Positions 6,278 through 15,191 of a stretch of DNA of 26,323 nt are shown here, piece after piece. Every line of letters starts with the position of its first letter. The first letter of the stretch is position 1. Made by a program: the position numbers and the translations under genes. The stretch is from 2-12-FULL-60-19 sp041483675 (GTDB lineage: Bacteria; Desulfobacterota; Binatia; UBA9968), in contig JBGPGE010000065.1 of the NCBI GenBank assembly GCA_041483675.1, positions 1 through 26,323 on the forward strand, given 5' to 3'. Below the pieces are notes generated by a model. It worked only from the letters and a program-made list of their open reading frames with translations, did no database searches and was not told the origin of the DNA.

Positions 6278-7558
6278 CTAACGCGTCATCTCCGCGACGG
6301 TCTCGACGTGGAAGGTGTGGGGGAAGAGATCGACGGGGCGGATGCGTTTCGGCTTGTAGCCCCTGGCGGCTAGCGCGGCGAGGTCGCGGGCGAGGGTGGC
6401 GGGGTTACAGGATACGTAGAGAATTTTCTCCGCGCCGAATGACGCGAGGTCTTCTTCGAGGCCTTTCGCGCCGGAGCGCGGCGGGTTCAGGAGGATTTTG
6501 GTGAACCGCTCGCCCCTGGCGCGCAACTGCTTGAGTGCGTTGGGCACATGGGCCGAGATCCAGCGGATATTTTCGATCCCGTTCGCCTTGCCGTTGTTCC
6601 TGCCGTTCTCCACGGCGCGCGAGTCGCCCTCGACCGCCACGACTGCTCCCGCGCGCCGCGCCAGCGGCAGGGTAAAATTGCCCGCGCCGCTGTAAAGCTC
6701 GAGCACCCGGTCGCGGTCATGGAACTCTCCCCACTGGAAGAGTTCCGTGGCGAGCCGGCGGTTGGCGTCGCGGTTTACCTGCATGAAGACCTCTGCATCG
6801 AGTTCCATTTTCAGGCCGTCTTCGCATTCCAGCGACACTTTTCCCCGGCCCCACGCCCTGCGGAAGCCGCGGCCGAAAAGCACCAGCCCTTGAATCGCCG
6901 CGTTGGATTCCACAAAGTGCTTGCAGGTTGCGTCGTCTTCGGGCGCAAGGGCGCCGTCGAGTTTTCCCACCAGTACGGCCTGTTCGCCGTCGTCGCCCGC
7001 CACAATCTCAATATGCCGGACGGTAGACCGCAATCGGCCTGCCCAGTCCCGTGCGGGCTGGATGGAACGGTCCGCCGCCGGCGCGGCGATGATGCACGAG
7101 TCGATCTCGATCAGTTCGTGCGTCGAGGCGCGGTGAAAGCCGAGCTTTTTCGCCGCGCCGGCTTGCAGGCGGATGCGCCGGCGGTAGCCATATTCCTCAG
7201 GCGAGGAGAGAATCGGCAGCAGCTCGTATCCCCCGAGCTTGCCGATGCGCCTGAGCGAGTCCTCGACGCTTTTAGCCTTGGCGTGGAGCTGCGCTTCGTA
7301 GCCGACCGCTTGCCACGGGCAGCCGCCACATTCGCCGACGTACGGGCACGGCGGCTCGACTCTTTGGCTTGAGGGGTGGACGAGCCGGATCAGTCGCCCA
7401 ACCGCGTAGTTATTTTTCTCCTCGACGACGGCGATTTCCGCTTCGTCGCCCGGAACCGTGAGCGGCACCATGACGACCCGCCCCGCGTGGCGTGCGATCC
7501 CGTAAGGGCCGTAGGCGAGAGAGTCTATGTTTACTTGTAGCGTGTCGGTGGAATTCAT
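6278..7558 (-). CDS. RlmD/TrmA-family 23S rRNA (uracil-C5) methyltransferase
   Basis: The product is 426 aa. An N-terminal TRAM RNA-binding domain (about 5-62) is followed by iron-sulphur cluster cysteines C71, C77, C80 (CPYVGECGGCPW) and C155. The Rossmann methyltransferase domain contains ELYSGAGNFTLPLA (287-300), LLNPPRSG (356-363), the catalytic cysteine C384 in YVSCNPATLARD, and the base E419 near the end (HVETVAEM). These enzymes methylate C5 of a uracil in 23S rRNA using SAM; family members also modify tRNA, so the exact site (U1939 or U747) is not certain. The start chosen is ATG 7558 (MNSTDTLQV), where TRAM homology begins; an ATG at 7606 in the same frame would add 16 unlikely residues. 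Neither start has a strong ribosome binding site. The gene is divergent from the DUF309 gene. Confidence 0.92.
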   Translation of the reverse strand: MNSTDTLQVNIDSLAYGPYGIARHAGRVVMVPLTVPGDEAEIAVVEEKNNYAVGRLIRLVHPSSQRVEPPCPYVGECGGCPWQAVGYEAQLHAKAKSVEDSLRRIGKLGGYELLPILSSPEEYGYRRRIRLQAGAAKKLGFHRASTHELIEIDSCIIAAPAADRSIQPARDWAGRLRSTVRHIEIVAGDDGEQAVLVGKLDGALAPEDDATCKHFVESNAAIQGLVLFGRGFRRAWGRGKVSLECEDGLKMELDAEVFMQVNRDANRRLATELFQWGEFHDRDRVLELYSGAGNFTLPLARRAGAVVAVEGDSRAVENGRNNGKANGIENIRWISAHVPNALKQLRARGERFTKILLNPPRSGAKGLEEDLASFGAEKILYVSCNPATLARDLAALAARGYKPKRIRPVDLFPHTFHVETVAEMTR

Positions 7559-7626
7559 CTTGCCCAGCATGTTATAAGCAAATGATTCGGACGAACGCCA
7601 GGGCATTATAAGGAATTACGGAGGAC

Positions 7627-8034
7627 ATGGAAGGATCGGGCGACCCACGCCTCGCCAAGGGCGTTGCGGAGTTCAACCAGGGGCTCTACTTCGAGTGCCA
7701 CGAGACGCTGGAAGAGGTCTGGCTCGAAGAGCACGGGGACGACCGCTTATTTTATCAAGGGCTGATCCAGGTCGCCGCCGGATTTTTCAAGTGGGAGCAG
7801 GGGGTGCCGGCGGGCGCAATCAAGCTGTGGCGCGCGGGGCTGGAAAAACTCGACGGCTACCCGGAAATTTATCACAGCGTCGATCTGGCGGCCTTCGTTC
7901 GCACAGTGAAGCGGAACCTGACGGAAGTCGAGGCCGCCCGCCGGGACGGACAAGCCGCGCCGGCGCTGAGCGCTCCCGCCCTGCGACTGGCGCTCGTTGA
8001 CGATCGAATCCGCAAGGAAGGGACGAACGGGTAA
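7627..8034 (+). CDS. DUF309 domain protein
   Basis: The product is 135 aa. The segment AEFNQGLYFECHETLEEVWLEEHGDDRLFYQGLIQVAAGF (about 15-55) holds the FNxGxYFExHExLExxW signature of DUF309, an all-helical family of unknown biochemical function. The conserved His and Glu residues suggest a buried polar or metal site, but no activity is established. A strong GGAGGAC site precedes the ATG. The stop is only 3 nt from the next ATG, so it is co-transcribed with the ABC exporter genes that follow. Confidence 0.85.
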   Translation: MEGSGDPRLAKGVAEFNQGLYFECHETLEEVWLEEHGDDRLFYQGLIQVAAGFFKWEQGVPAGAIKLWRAGLEKLDGYPEIYHSVDLAAFVRTVKRNLTEVEAARRDGQAAPALSAPALRLALVDDRIRKEGTNG

Positions 8035-8037
8035 ACC

Positions 8038-8712
8038 ATGATTCAGCTGATCAACGTTCATAAGGTCTACCGGCAGGGCGCCACCGAGATCACCGCGCTG
8101 GCCGGCGTCTCGCTGGAGGTAAGCAAGGGCGAATTCGCCGTGATTATGGGGCCGAGCGGTTCGGGAAAGAGCACGCTGCTGCACCTGATCGGCGGCCTGG
8201 ATCAACCCAACCGGGGCGACGTGTTGGTGGACGGCAGGCTCATTTCCCAATTGAGCGACGATCAACTGACGCTGTTCCGGCGCGCGAGCGTCGGTTTTGT
8301 CTTTCAATTTTTCAACCTCCTGCCGACGCTGAGCGCGGTGGAAAACGTGATGCTGCCGCTCATCCTGGACGCCCAGGCCAGGTCGCAAGCAAGCTCGCGG
8401 GCGGAGCGCATCTTGGAGCGCGTCGGCCTCGCGGAGCGCAAGAACCACCTGCCCGAGGAGCTTTCCGGCGGCGAGATCCAGCGCCTCGCCGTCGCGCGGG
8501 CGTTGGCGTTCAATCCGTCGATCCTCCTGGCGGACGAGCCGACGGGAAACCTCGATTCGAAAACGGGCGCCCAGGTCCTGGAGCTGATTCGCGAGGTCAA
8601 CCGGCAACAGGGCTGCACGGTGGTGATGGTCACCCACGACAAGGAAGCGGCCGGGTTCGGCGATCGGGTGATCCAGCTCAAGGACGGGATGACCAAGAAG
8701 AGGAGACGCTGA
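8038..8712 (+). CDS. ABC transporter ATP-binding protein, LolD/MacB type
   Basis: The product is 224 aa, a typical single-domain ATPase. Walker A is GPSGSGKST (38-46), the Q-loop is FVFQFFNLLPTLS (87-99), the signature is LSGGEIQRLAVARAL (142-156), Walker B is SILLADEPTGNLDS (161-174) and the switch histidine is in VMVTHD (196-201). The LLPTLSAVENVMLPL segment and overall size match the LolD/MacB/FtsE-like group that drives FtsX-fold permeases. It does not transport a substrate through a pore but powers conformational change in a periplasm-facing permease. Its stop overlaps the start of the permease gene (TGATG), so the two proteins are made together. The cargo, such as lipoprotein, lipid or peptide, is unknown. 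Confidence 0.93.
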   Translation: MIQLINVHKVYRQGATEITALAGVSLEVSKGEFAVIMGPSGSGKSTLLHLIGGLDQPNRGDVLVDGRLISQLSDDQLTLFRRASVGFVFQFFNLLPTLSAVENVMLPLILDAQARSQASSRAERILERVGLAERKNHLPEELSGGEIQRLAVARALAFNPSILLADEPTGNLDSKTGAQVLELIREVNRQQGCTVVMVTHDKEAAGFGDRVIQLKDGMTKKRRR

Positions 8713-11300
8713 TGCGGCGGCTCTTTCGCTTCCTCATGTGGCGCCATCTGCGCCACCATCTTTTGCGCACGCTGCTCACCGTCGTCGGCATCGCGCTCGG
8801 CGTCTCGGTGATCGTCGCCATTGCGATGGTCAACCGCACGCTGGTGGAGTCCTTCCAGCGGACCGTCGAGCTGATCGCGGGCAAGGCGGTGCTGCAAGTG
8901 GAGAATGGAGAGAGCGGGCTGAGCGAGTCGCTGTTTCCGACGATCCGCAACACGCCCGGCATCCGCGACGCCGCGCCGGCGGTCGAGGGTTTTCTGCCTG
9001 TGGCGGGGAGCAAGGGCGAAAAACTCTACGTTTACGGAGTCGATCTGCTAAGCGATTCTTCGATTCGCGACCACCAGTTCGCCGGCGGCGCATTCGATCT
9101 GGAGAACGCACTCGATTTTATCGCCCAGCCGGACTCTCTGGCGATCACCGAGAAGTTCTCTCGTCGCCTCGGACTGCCCGTCGGGACGACCGTTCGCCTG
9201 GCGACGAGCAAAGGAGTGCGCAGCTACACCGTGCGGGCCTTGTTGCGCGAGCAGGGGGCGGCCAAAGTGTTCGGCGGCAGTTTCGCGTTGATGGACCTGC
9301 CGGTCGCGCAGACCGCGCTCGGGAAACAGGGCAAGCTCGACATCGTGGATATCGCTCTCGAAGAGGGCGAAAACATCGAGACCGTCAGACAGCGGATCGC
9401 GGCGCGCGTGGAAAGGGCGGCGCAGGTCAAGCGCCCGCGGGATCGGGGAGAACAGGTGGAGTCGTTGCTCAGCTCGTTCCGCGTCGGACTTTTTTTTGTC
9501 AGCCTGGTCGCGCTCTTTGTCGGTTTTTTTCTTATCTACAACACGGTTTCCGTTTCCGTCATCCAGCGCCGCCGCGAGATCGGCACGCTACGCTGCATCG
9601 GGCTCCTGCGCCGCCACATTATGTGGCTGTTTGTGCTTGAGACGATCAGTGTCGCTACCGGGGCCGTTCTGCTGGGGCTGGCGGCGGGGGTGTTTCTGGC
9701 GGACGCCGCCCTCGGCATCGCCGGGGAGACCGTCAGCAGCCTCTTTATCCAGATTGAAGTGGCGGATAGTCATCTGACGCTGACGGAAATCTGGGTTGCG
9801 CTGGCGAGCGGTCTCGGAGTTTCAGTCGCCGCGGCCATCTATCCCGTGTGGCAGGCGACGCGGGTCAGCGCCATCGAGTGCGCGCGCCAGGCGGCCTGGA
9901 GCGCCCGGCCGCATGGGGTGGCGCGCGTCGCGCGGGTCGGCTTGATGCTGATCGGAGTGTCGCCGATCCTGGCGGTTCTTGCTTTCATGGCCTTCACCGG
10001 GGTGGAGGGATTTGGCGTCGGAGTCGCCGCGATGATGCTGTTTTTGCTGGGGTTGTCCTTCCTCACTCCCGCCCTCGTGCTCGGGTGGTCGAGACTCTTT
10101 TGGGGCCTGGTTGCCCGGCTGCCCGGCTCATCGCGCTTTTCGTGGAGCGCGAGCACCATCGCCTGCGACAGCCTGCGCCGCGCGCCGGGCCGATCCGGGA
10201 TGACGATCGCGACGCTGACGATCAGCCTGGCCGCGGTGTTCACCATCGCGACCTTCGTTCACAGCGTGCGCGGCTCATTGCTGCTGTGGGTCGATAAGAT
10301 GGTGACGGCGGATTTGATCGTGCATTCGGGCGCGCGCACCGCCGGCGCGTTGAATGTTCCGATCCGGGAGGAACTGGGGGCGGAGCTGCGCTCGCTGCCG
10401 GGAGTAGAAGTCGTGGACTACTATCGTCTCATCCGCACGACCTACGAGGGAAAGCCGATCGTGATCGAGTCGTTCGCCGCTCGAGCCTCGGCGCACGTGC
10501 GCACGCTGCCGATGGTCGACGGCGACGCTCAAGGCGCGTTGAAAGGCATGGGCGACGGAGAGGGAGTGATCGTGAGCGAGAGCTTCCACGGCAAGTTCGG
10601 CAAGGGCGTGGGCGACGTCATTGAACTCGCCACGCCGTCGGGGCCTGTCCCGTTCAAGATCCTCGCGATCTACGTCGATTATTCCTCCGATTCCGGCAGC
10701 GTGCTGATCGACCGCGCGCTCTACAAGCAGCACTGGCGGGACGAGCTGGTCGATGCCTTCGATCTCTGGCTCGCGCCCGACGCAGAACCGCAGGCCGTCA
10801 TTCGCAGGATCAACGAAGGCTTCGGCGATCAGTACCAGCTATTCGTCAGCACGCACGGCGAGCTGAGAGAAAACATCGTGGAGCTGATGGAGCAGTCGTT
10901 CCGGGTCAACTACGCGGTCGAACTCGTGGCGGTCGTGGTGGCGATGTTCGGCGTCATCAATACACTGCTCGCCTCGGTGCTGGACCGCACCCGCGAGCTC
11001 GGAGTCCTGCGGGCGGTCGGCGCGACGCGAAAACAGATTCGCAGAATCATCATGGCGGAGGCGGGCTGGATGGGGCTGTTCGGCGGCGTCCTAGGGCTGT
11101 TCGCGGGGACGATCATGTCGTACCACCACGTGGTCTACAATACCCGGGTGCTCACCGGCTGGACGTTCCAATACGCCTATCCTGTCCAGGTTGCGGCGGG
11201 CGCGCTGATCGTGCCGGTTCTGCTCTGTCTCATCGCCGGCTACTTCCCGGCCCGGCGCGCCGCTAGAGCGCCGATTGTTTCGGCCATCGGATACGAGTGA
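8712..11300 (+). CDS. Large ABC transporter permease with two FtsX domains
   Basis: The product is 862 aa. A first membrane helix (about 16-38) is followed by a periplasmic MacB-like domain (about 40-250). A first FtsX domain (about 255-395) contains the cytoplasmic RRREIGTLRCIGLLRRHI coupling segment. There are central membrane helices (about 405-465 and 495-515), a second periplasmic domain (about 520-730), and a second FtsX domain (about 735-862) with DRTRELGVLRAVGATRKQI. The tandem FtsX layout with one ATPase partner is that of large YbbP/SalY-like permeases rather than of LolC/E, which have one FtsX domain each. It probably works with the ATPase at 8038-8712, perhaps as a dimer of ATPases around one permease. 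No terminator follows clearly; the next gene is convergent. Confidence 0.92.
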   Translation: MRRLFRFLMWRHLRHHLLRTLLTVVGIALGVSVIVAIAMVNRTLVESFQRTVELIAGKAVLQVENGESGLSESLFPTIRNTPGIRDAAPAVEGFLPVAGSKGEKLYVYGVDLLSDSSIRDHQFAGGAFDLENALDFIAQPDSLAITEKFSRRLGLPVGTTVRLATSKGVRSYTVRALLREQGAAKVFGGSFALMDLPVAQTALGKQGKLDIVDIALEEGENIETVRQRIAARVERAAQVKRPRDRGEQVESLLSSFRVGLFFVSLVALFVGFFLIYNTVSVSVIQRRREIGTLRCIGLLRRHIMWLFVLETISVATGAVLLGLAAGVFLADAALGIAGETVSSLFIQIEVADSHLTLTEIWVALASGLGVSVAAAIYPVWQATRVSAIECARQAAWSARPHGVARVARVGLMLIGVSPILAVLAFMAFTGVEGFGVGVAAMMLFLLGLSFLTPALVLGWSRLFWGLVARLPGSSRFSWSASTIACDSLRRAPGRSGMTIATLTISLAAVFTIATFVHSVRGSLLLWVDKMVTADLIVHSGARTAGALNVPIREELGAELRSLPGVEVVDYYRLIRTTYEGKPIVIESFAARASAHVRTLPMVDGDAQGALKGMGDGEGVIVSESFHGKFGKGVGDVIELATPSGPVPFKILAIYVDYSSDSGSVLIDRALYKQHWRDELVDAFDLWLAPDAEPQAVIRRINEGFGDQYQLFVSTHGELRENIVELMEQSFRVNYAVELVAVVVAMFGVINTLLASVLDRTRELGVLRAVGATRKQIRRIIMAEAGWMGLFGGVLGLFAGTIMSYHHVVYNTRVLTGWTFQYAYPVQVAAGALIVPVLLCLIAGYFPARRAARAPIVSAIGYE

Positions 11301-11320
11301 ACGTTCCTGGAAGGGGTTGT

Positions 11321-11587
11321 TTACTTTCGTTTCTTGGCGACGGCTCTCCAGAAGTCGGCGTGCTTCAACCCGCGGCGCTTTTTCAGCCGAGCCATGGCTT
11401 GGTCGAGGAGCGCCATGAATTTTGGGGTGTGCGAGAGAACCAAGCGTTCCAACTCTTCCTCGTCCGAAACCGACACCAGCACAGCGGTAGGTCGGCCATT
11501 CTTTGTTACAATGACAGGCCCATGAGCACACTGCTCCAGGTAACTGCTGAAGCGCGCTTTGATATCGGCCACCGGCGCAATCTTCAT
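11321..11587 (-). CDS. Phd/YefM-family antitoxin, no adjacent toxin
   Basis: The product is 88 aa. MKIAPVADIKARFSSYLEQC followed by PVIVTKNGRPTAVLVSVSDEEELERL is the standard Phd/YefM DNA-binding and dimerisation domain (about 1-55). The C-terminus (about 56-88) is helical and basic. An AAGGAG ribosome binding site lies 9-14 nt before the ATG at 11587. Toxin genes of this type (Doc, YoeB or PIN) normally follow at once, but the next sequence is the end of the convergent permease gene. It is thus an orphan or a general repressor. Confidence 0.88.
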   Translation of the reverse strand: MKIAPVADIKARFSSYLEQCAHGPVIVTKNGRPTAVLVSVSDEEELERLVLSHTPKFMALLDQAMARLKKRRGLKHADFWRAVAKKRK

Positions 11588-11621
11588 AACTCAAACTCCT
11601 TACACCTATCGCGTTCTGGTT

Positions 11622-12389
11622 TCAATTCGTCAGTCTCTGTCTCACTCCCCGCCGCGCCCAGGCGAGCAGCAGAGCGGACAACCCCAGCATGTAACTCAAG
11701 TCCCACAGCAGGAGCGGCGAGGCCTCGCCGCGAAAGGCGGCTCGCGCCAGTCGCACCGGATGAAGCAGCGGCAGCGCTTCGCCGAGCCACAGCCACGTTT
11801 CGGGGAGCCGGTCCTTGAGCGGAAAGAAGACGTCCGAGAAAAGGAAGAGCGGAGTCAGGAACAAAGTGAAGTAAAAACTGAAAAGATCGATCTCCGGGAT
11901 CTTCAGCGAAAAGATTATGCCGACCGAAGCGAAGAGGAGGCCCGTCAACGGAATCACCGGCAGGGTCCACAAGGCGGCGGGGAGCGGCGCCAGTCCCGCC
12001 AGCGCGACGACGACGAAAAAGCAGCCGCCGTAAATCCCGCCCCGCGTGATCGCCCAAAGGATTTCGCCCGCCAGCACGTCGTCGGGCTCGATCGGCGTCG
12101 TGAGCATGGCGTCGTAGGCCTTCTCGAAGTGCAGCCGGACGTAGATGTTGTAGGTGACTTCGAAGCTCGCTCCGTTCATCGCCGCGACGGCGACCAGACC
12201 CGGTGCGAGAAACTCCAGGTAAGAGGTTCCGCCCATCGTCGTGATGTAAGCGCCGACTCCGAGACCGATCGAGGCGAGGTAAAAGACCGGCTCGAAAAAA
12301 TTCGGCAAAATGTTGCGCTTCCAGGTCCGCCTGTACATTGACGCGTTGCGCCGCCAGACGGCGAGCGCGTGCGGCGCCGAGACGCTCAT
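11622..12389 (-). CDS. ABC-2 type permease, NodJ-like
   Basis: The product is 255 aa with six predicted membrane helices. The N-terminus WRRNASMYRRTWKRNILPNF and the ALPLLHPVRLARAAFRG segment near 205-225 are typical of the NodJ branch of ABC-2 permeases. It would pair with the ATPase at 12433-13356, encoded just upstream on the same strand with a 43-nt gap. NodIJ proteins export lipo-oligosaccharides in rhizobia, but this branch is widespread outside them, so the substrate here is unknown and a nodulation role should not be assumed. Confidence 0.9.
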   Translation of the reverse strand: MSVSAPHALAVWRRNASMYRRTWKRNILPNFFEPVFYLASIGLGVGAYITTMGGTSYLEFLAPGLVAVAAMNGASFEVTYNIYVRLHFEKAYDAMLTTPIEPDDVLAGEILWAITRGGIYGGCFFVVVALAGLAPLPAALWTLPVIPLTGLLFASVGIIFSLKIPEIDLFSFYFTLFLTPLFLFSDVFFPLKDRLPETWLWLGEALPLLHPVRLARAAFRGEASPLLLWDLSYMLGLSALLLAWARRGVRQRLTN

Positions 12390-12406
12390 GGTTCGATCTT
12401 CCTCAC

Positions 12407-12437
12407 CATGACCCTGAGCTTAGTCGAATGGGTCATG
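12407..12437. repeat. Hairpin repeat at the end of the nodI-like gene
   Basis: CATGACCC (12407-12414) and GGGTCATG (12430-12437) form a perfect 8-bp stem around a 15-nt loop that holds TGAGCTTAGTCGAAT. It overlaps the stop codon of the ATPase gene. A related word, TGAGCTAAGTCGAAG, recurs near 26247, so this is probably a dispersed intergenic repeat. It may also influence mRNA between the two genes. Confidence 0.6.
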
Positions 12438-13356
12438 TTCCCGCCTCCAGCATGGTCCCCGTGAGTTTCAGAAATACGTCTTCGAGGTTGGCCGGCCGGA
12501 CGACGAGCGAATGGAGTCGTTCCGGTTCCCGGCGGCGGATCTGATCGATCAGCGGCGCCGCATCGTCGAGATAAACCATCATTCTCCCGCCGACGCGCAT
12601 GCGGTGGCGCGGCGCGCCGAGTCCGTCGAGCAGAGCGGTTTCTTCTTCAGGCGAGCAGTCCATCTCGACCACCTCCGGCGCGAGATGCCGGGCGATCAGC
12701 TCGGTTGGCGGGCCCTGGTCGACGACCCGGCCGGCGGAGATGATCGCGACCCGGTCGCACAGCCGCTCAGCTTCGTCCATATAATGGGTGGACAGCATCA
12801 CCGTCATCCCGGCGGCGCGCAGCTCGCGTACGCGCCCCCAGAGCGCAAGGCGCACGGCTGGATCGAGGCCGGTCGTCGGCTCGTCGAGAATCAACAGCTC
12901 GGGCCGGTTCATCAGCGAGAGAGCGATCGCCAGGCGGCGCTGGAAGCCGCCGGAGAGCTGCTTCACGGGAACTCTGGCGTGGGAGGCGAGTTCGAGCAGG
13001 ACGATGAGTTCCGCGACGCGCTGAGATAGTTGAGGCTCGCGGAGGAGATGGTAGCGGCCGAAGACCCGGAGATTCTCCTCGGGCGTGAGCGCTTCGATCA
13101 AGACGTTTTGCTGGAGCGTGACTCCCAGGCGGGCGCGCACGGCGCGTGTATTCTTCGCGATGTCGAGGCCAAAGACGCGGATAGCGCCGCTGGTCGGACG
13201 CGTGGCCCCGTAGACCATCCGCATCGTCGTCGTTTTGCCCGCGCCGTTGGGGCCGAGCAGGCCGAAGCAGATTCCCTTGGGGACATCGAGGCTCAGCCGG
13301 TCCACCGCCGGGCGGCTCCCGAAACTTTTGGAAACTGCATCGAGTTGAACGATCAT
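12433..13356 (-). CDS. ABC transporter ATP-binding protein, NodI-like
   Basis: The product is 307 aa. Walker A is GPNGAGKTT (35-43), the Q-loop lies near 82 (LQQNVLIEALTPEENL), the signature is LSGGFQRRLAIALSLM (134-149), Walker B is LLILDEPTTGLDP (154-166) and the switch histidine is in MLSTHYMDEAERLCD (about 185-200). A C-terminal extension (about 220-307) ends in LEDVFLKLTGTML, typical of the NodI/CcmA-like drug and polysaccharide exporters. Its ATG overlaps the stop of the MFS gene by 4 nt (ATGA), so the three genes (MFS, ATPase, permease) form one operon. It should energise the NodJ-like permease at 11622-12389. Confidence 0.92.
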   Translation of the reverse strand: MIVQLDAVSKSFGSRPAVDRLSLDVPKGICFGLLGPNGAGKTTTMRMVYGATRPTSGAIRVFGLDIAKNTRAVRARLGVTLQQNVLIEALTPEENLRVFGRYHLLREPQLSQRVAELIVLLELASHARVPVKQLSGGFQRRLAIALSLMNRPELLILDEPTTGLDPAVRLALWGRVRELRAAGMTVMLSTHYMDEAERLCDRVAIISAGRVVDQGPPTELIARHLAPEVVEMDCSPEEETALLDGLGAPRHRMRVGGRMMVYLDDAAPLIDQIRRREPERLHSLVVRPANLEDVFLKLTGTMLEAGT

Positions 13357-14633
13357 CGGAGTGTGCCCGGGGCCTTCGGCCCGGCGGAGGACGGTGGTTT
13401 CACCACCATCGCATAGAGGACGCTCGTAACCACCAGCAGTCCGGCCAAGGCCCAGAGCATGTGGCTATAACTGTGGGTCCCGTCGTAGACGGCGCCGGCC
13501 ACGACCGGGCCGATCACCGCGCCCCATGTTTGGACGAAGCTCATCGTGCCGCGAATCTTGGCGAAATGTTTGCGGCCGAAGAAGTCTCCGACGGCGGACC
13601 AATTTACCGGAAAGGTCGACTCGACGACGGTGAACAGCGGAAGAAACAGCCAGATATGCCACTCCCGGTCGGCGTAAGCCAGAACGCACAGCCCAACGAC
13701 GGCGATGAGCATGCATACCGCCATGAGCCGGGACTTGTCCACGCGGTCGGCCAGCCAGCCGACCAGGATGTGCGACGGCAGGCTGAGAAACGCCTGGGCG
13801 CCCAGGAGAAAAGCGGCGCGCGGCTCGCTTACCCCTTTCCAGACCATGATGGGGACATAGTGAACGTTGATTGCGCTCAACGCCACGATCCGTAGTCCGG
13901 TGGCGATCGTCAGCAGCCAGAACGGCGCGGTGCGCATCGCATCGCTTAGCGTAAAGTCCGCTTCTTCCGGTTTGCTCTTCGATCCCGTATTGCCCGCGCC
14001 TGCCGGTGAGCGAGCGGGTGGATCGCCGTCAGGCAATAGACCCATGCTCTCGGGCGACCGGCGCACCAACATCGCCAGCGGCAGGCCGACCAGCAGGAAC
14101 GCAAGGCCGGCGGCGAAGGCGGCGCGCCTCCATCCCCAGCTATGAATCGCGATAGCCAGGAGCGGCGTCACCAGAAAACCGCCGAGACCGATGGAGGCGC
14201 TGATGACGGCCATCGCCATCGTTCGGCCGCGGATGAACCAGGTATTGGCGAGGACCATCGGGGCGTCCATAAAACCCGCGTGAAACGAGAGGGAGACGAC
14301 GCCCATATAAACGACGAGCAGAGCGACGTAGCTGTACACGCCGGAGAGCAGCATATGGCCGATGCCCGTCATTATCAGCGCCGTCACGATCAGAGGCCGC
14401 GGACCGAAGCGGTCCAGGAAATAACCGGCCACGGGCGCCTCGAAGGCGCCCTGGGCGCGCGCCAGAGAAAAAACCAGCGAGGTCGCGGTTCGGGTTAAGC
14501 CTAAATCGCTGCTCAGCGGCAGGAAGAAGACGGAAAATCCGTAGTAGTAGAGACCTCCGCCCAGAATTCGCAGGGCGGAACCGACGGCGATCATACGCCA
14601 TCCGTAGAAGAGGCGAGAAAATCTCATTAGCAT
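13353..14633 (-). CDS. Major facilitator superfamily transporter
   Basis: The product is 426 aa with about 12 membrane helices in two halves joined by a polar loop at about 200-225 (DGDPPARSPAGAGNTGSKSK). The N-half carries the DRFGPRPL loop between helices 2 and 3 that typifies the superfamily, and the C-half has the related GWLADRVDKSRLM. The arrangement RLFYGWRMIAVGSALRILGGG at the N-terminus resembles the monocarboxylate/oxalate-formate (OxlT-like) group. Substrate cannot be given. Two closely spaced ATGs exist (14633 and 14627), and neither has a strong ribosome binding site. It leads the operon with the NodIJ-like exporter. Confidence 0.9.
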   Translation of the reverse strand: MLMRFSRLFYGWRMIAVGSALRILGGGLYYYGFSVFFLPLSSDLGLTRTATSLVFSLARAQGAFEAPVAGYFLDRFGPRPLIVTALIMTGIGHMLLSGVYSYVALLVVYMGVVSLSFHAGFMDAPMVLANTWFIRGRTMAMAVISASIGLGGFLVTPLLAIAIHSWGWRRAAFAAGLAFLLVGLPLAMLVRRSPESMGLLPDGDPPARSPAGAGNTGSKSKPEEADFTLSDAMRTAPFWLLTIATGLRIVALSAINVHYVPIMVWKGVSEPRAAFLLGAQAFLSLPSHILVGWLADRVDKSRLMAVCMLIAVVGLCVLAYADREWHIWLFLPLFTVVESTFPVNWSAVGDFFGRKHFAKIRGTMSFVQTWGAVIGPVVAGAVYDGTHSYSHMLWALAGLLVVTSVLYAMVVKPPSSAGPKAPGTLR

Positions 14634-14784
14634 ATCGAATGTCGGGGGAGTTCACACGAGAGTAGCGGACGGTGGCTGATTCTGCAAACGGAGCCGATAT
14701 GGTAAGGTACGGTTGCGGCGAATCCGAAAGTGCGAATCGAATCTAAGCCGCTGTCGGTAACATTTAATCGAAAGGAGGCATGTT

Positions 14785-15168
14785 ATGCCGCTGGTACGAA
14801 TCTCGTTGATGAAGGGGAAATCGGCAGGCTTCGGCAAGAAAGTCGGCGAGGTGGTGTATCGGACGAGGGTCGATACGATCAATGTCCCTGCAAAGGATAA
14901 CTTCCAGGTCATCACGGAGCACGACAAGAACAGTCTGATCTACGATCCGAGCTATCTCGACATCCGGCGCATGGCTGGCGTGATCTTCGTTCAAATCACG
15001 CTCAACGAGGGGCGCACGGTGGAGATGAAGAAGGCCTTTTACAAAACGGTGGCGGAACGCCTGAACAAAGAGCTTGGCGTTCGGATGGAAGATGTCTGGA
15101 TCAACCTCGTGGAAGTCAAGAAAGAGAACTGGTCGTTCGGCAACGGCATCGCGCAGTACGCGTCGTAG
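14785..15168 (+). CDS. Tautomerase-superfamily protein
   Basis: The product is 127 aa. Pro2, which becomes the N-terminal catalytic proline after methionine removal (MPLVRISLMKGKSAGF), begins a beta-alpha-beta unit of the 4-oxalocrotonate tautomerase fold. The second unit (about 70-110, VIFVQITLNEGRTVEMKKAFYKTVAERL) repeats the pattern without a proline, as in the longer fused members related to cis-CaaD and MSAD. An excellent AAAGGAGG site precedes the ATG. Such enzymes isomerise or hydrate small unsaturated keto acids or halogenated acrylates. It is convergent with the catabolic cluster, which may supply its substrate; this is inference. Confidence 0.85.
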   Translation: MPLVRISLMKGKSAGFGKKVGEVVYRTRVDTINVPAKDNFQVITEHDKNSLIYDPSYLDIRRMAGVIFVQITLNEGRTVEMKKAFYKTVAERLNKELGVRMEDVWINLVEVKKENWSFGNGIAQYAS

Positions 15169-15191
15169 CGTTCCGCAGCGCCCCAGTCAGA

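Noticed and set aside
7747..8637. Long minus-strand open frame (296 codons) opposite the DUF309 and ATPase genes
   Set aside because: The plus strand carries clear family motifs throughout; the antisense frame has no recognisable domain and is expected in GC-rich DNA.
11622..13356. Nodulation factor export genes nodI and nodJ
   Set aside because: The proteins belong to the NodIJ branch, but no nodulation genes are nearby and the branch is widespread; no specific substrate can be assigned.
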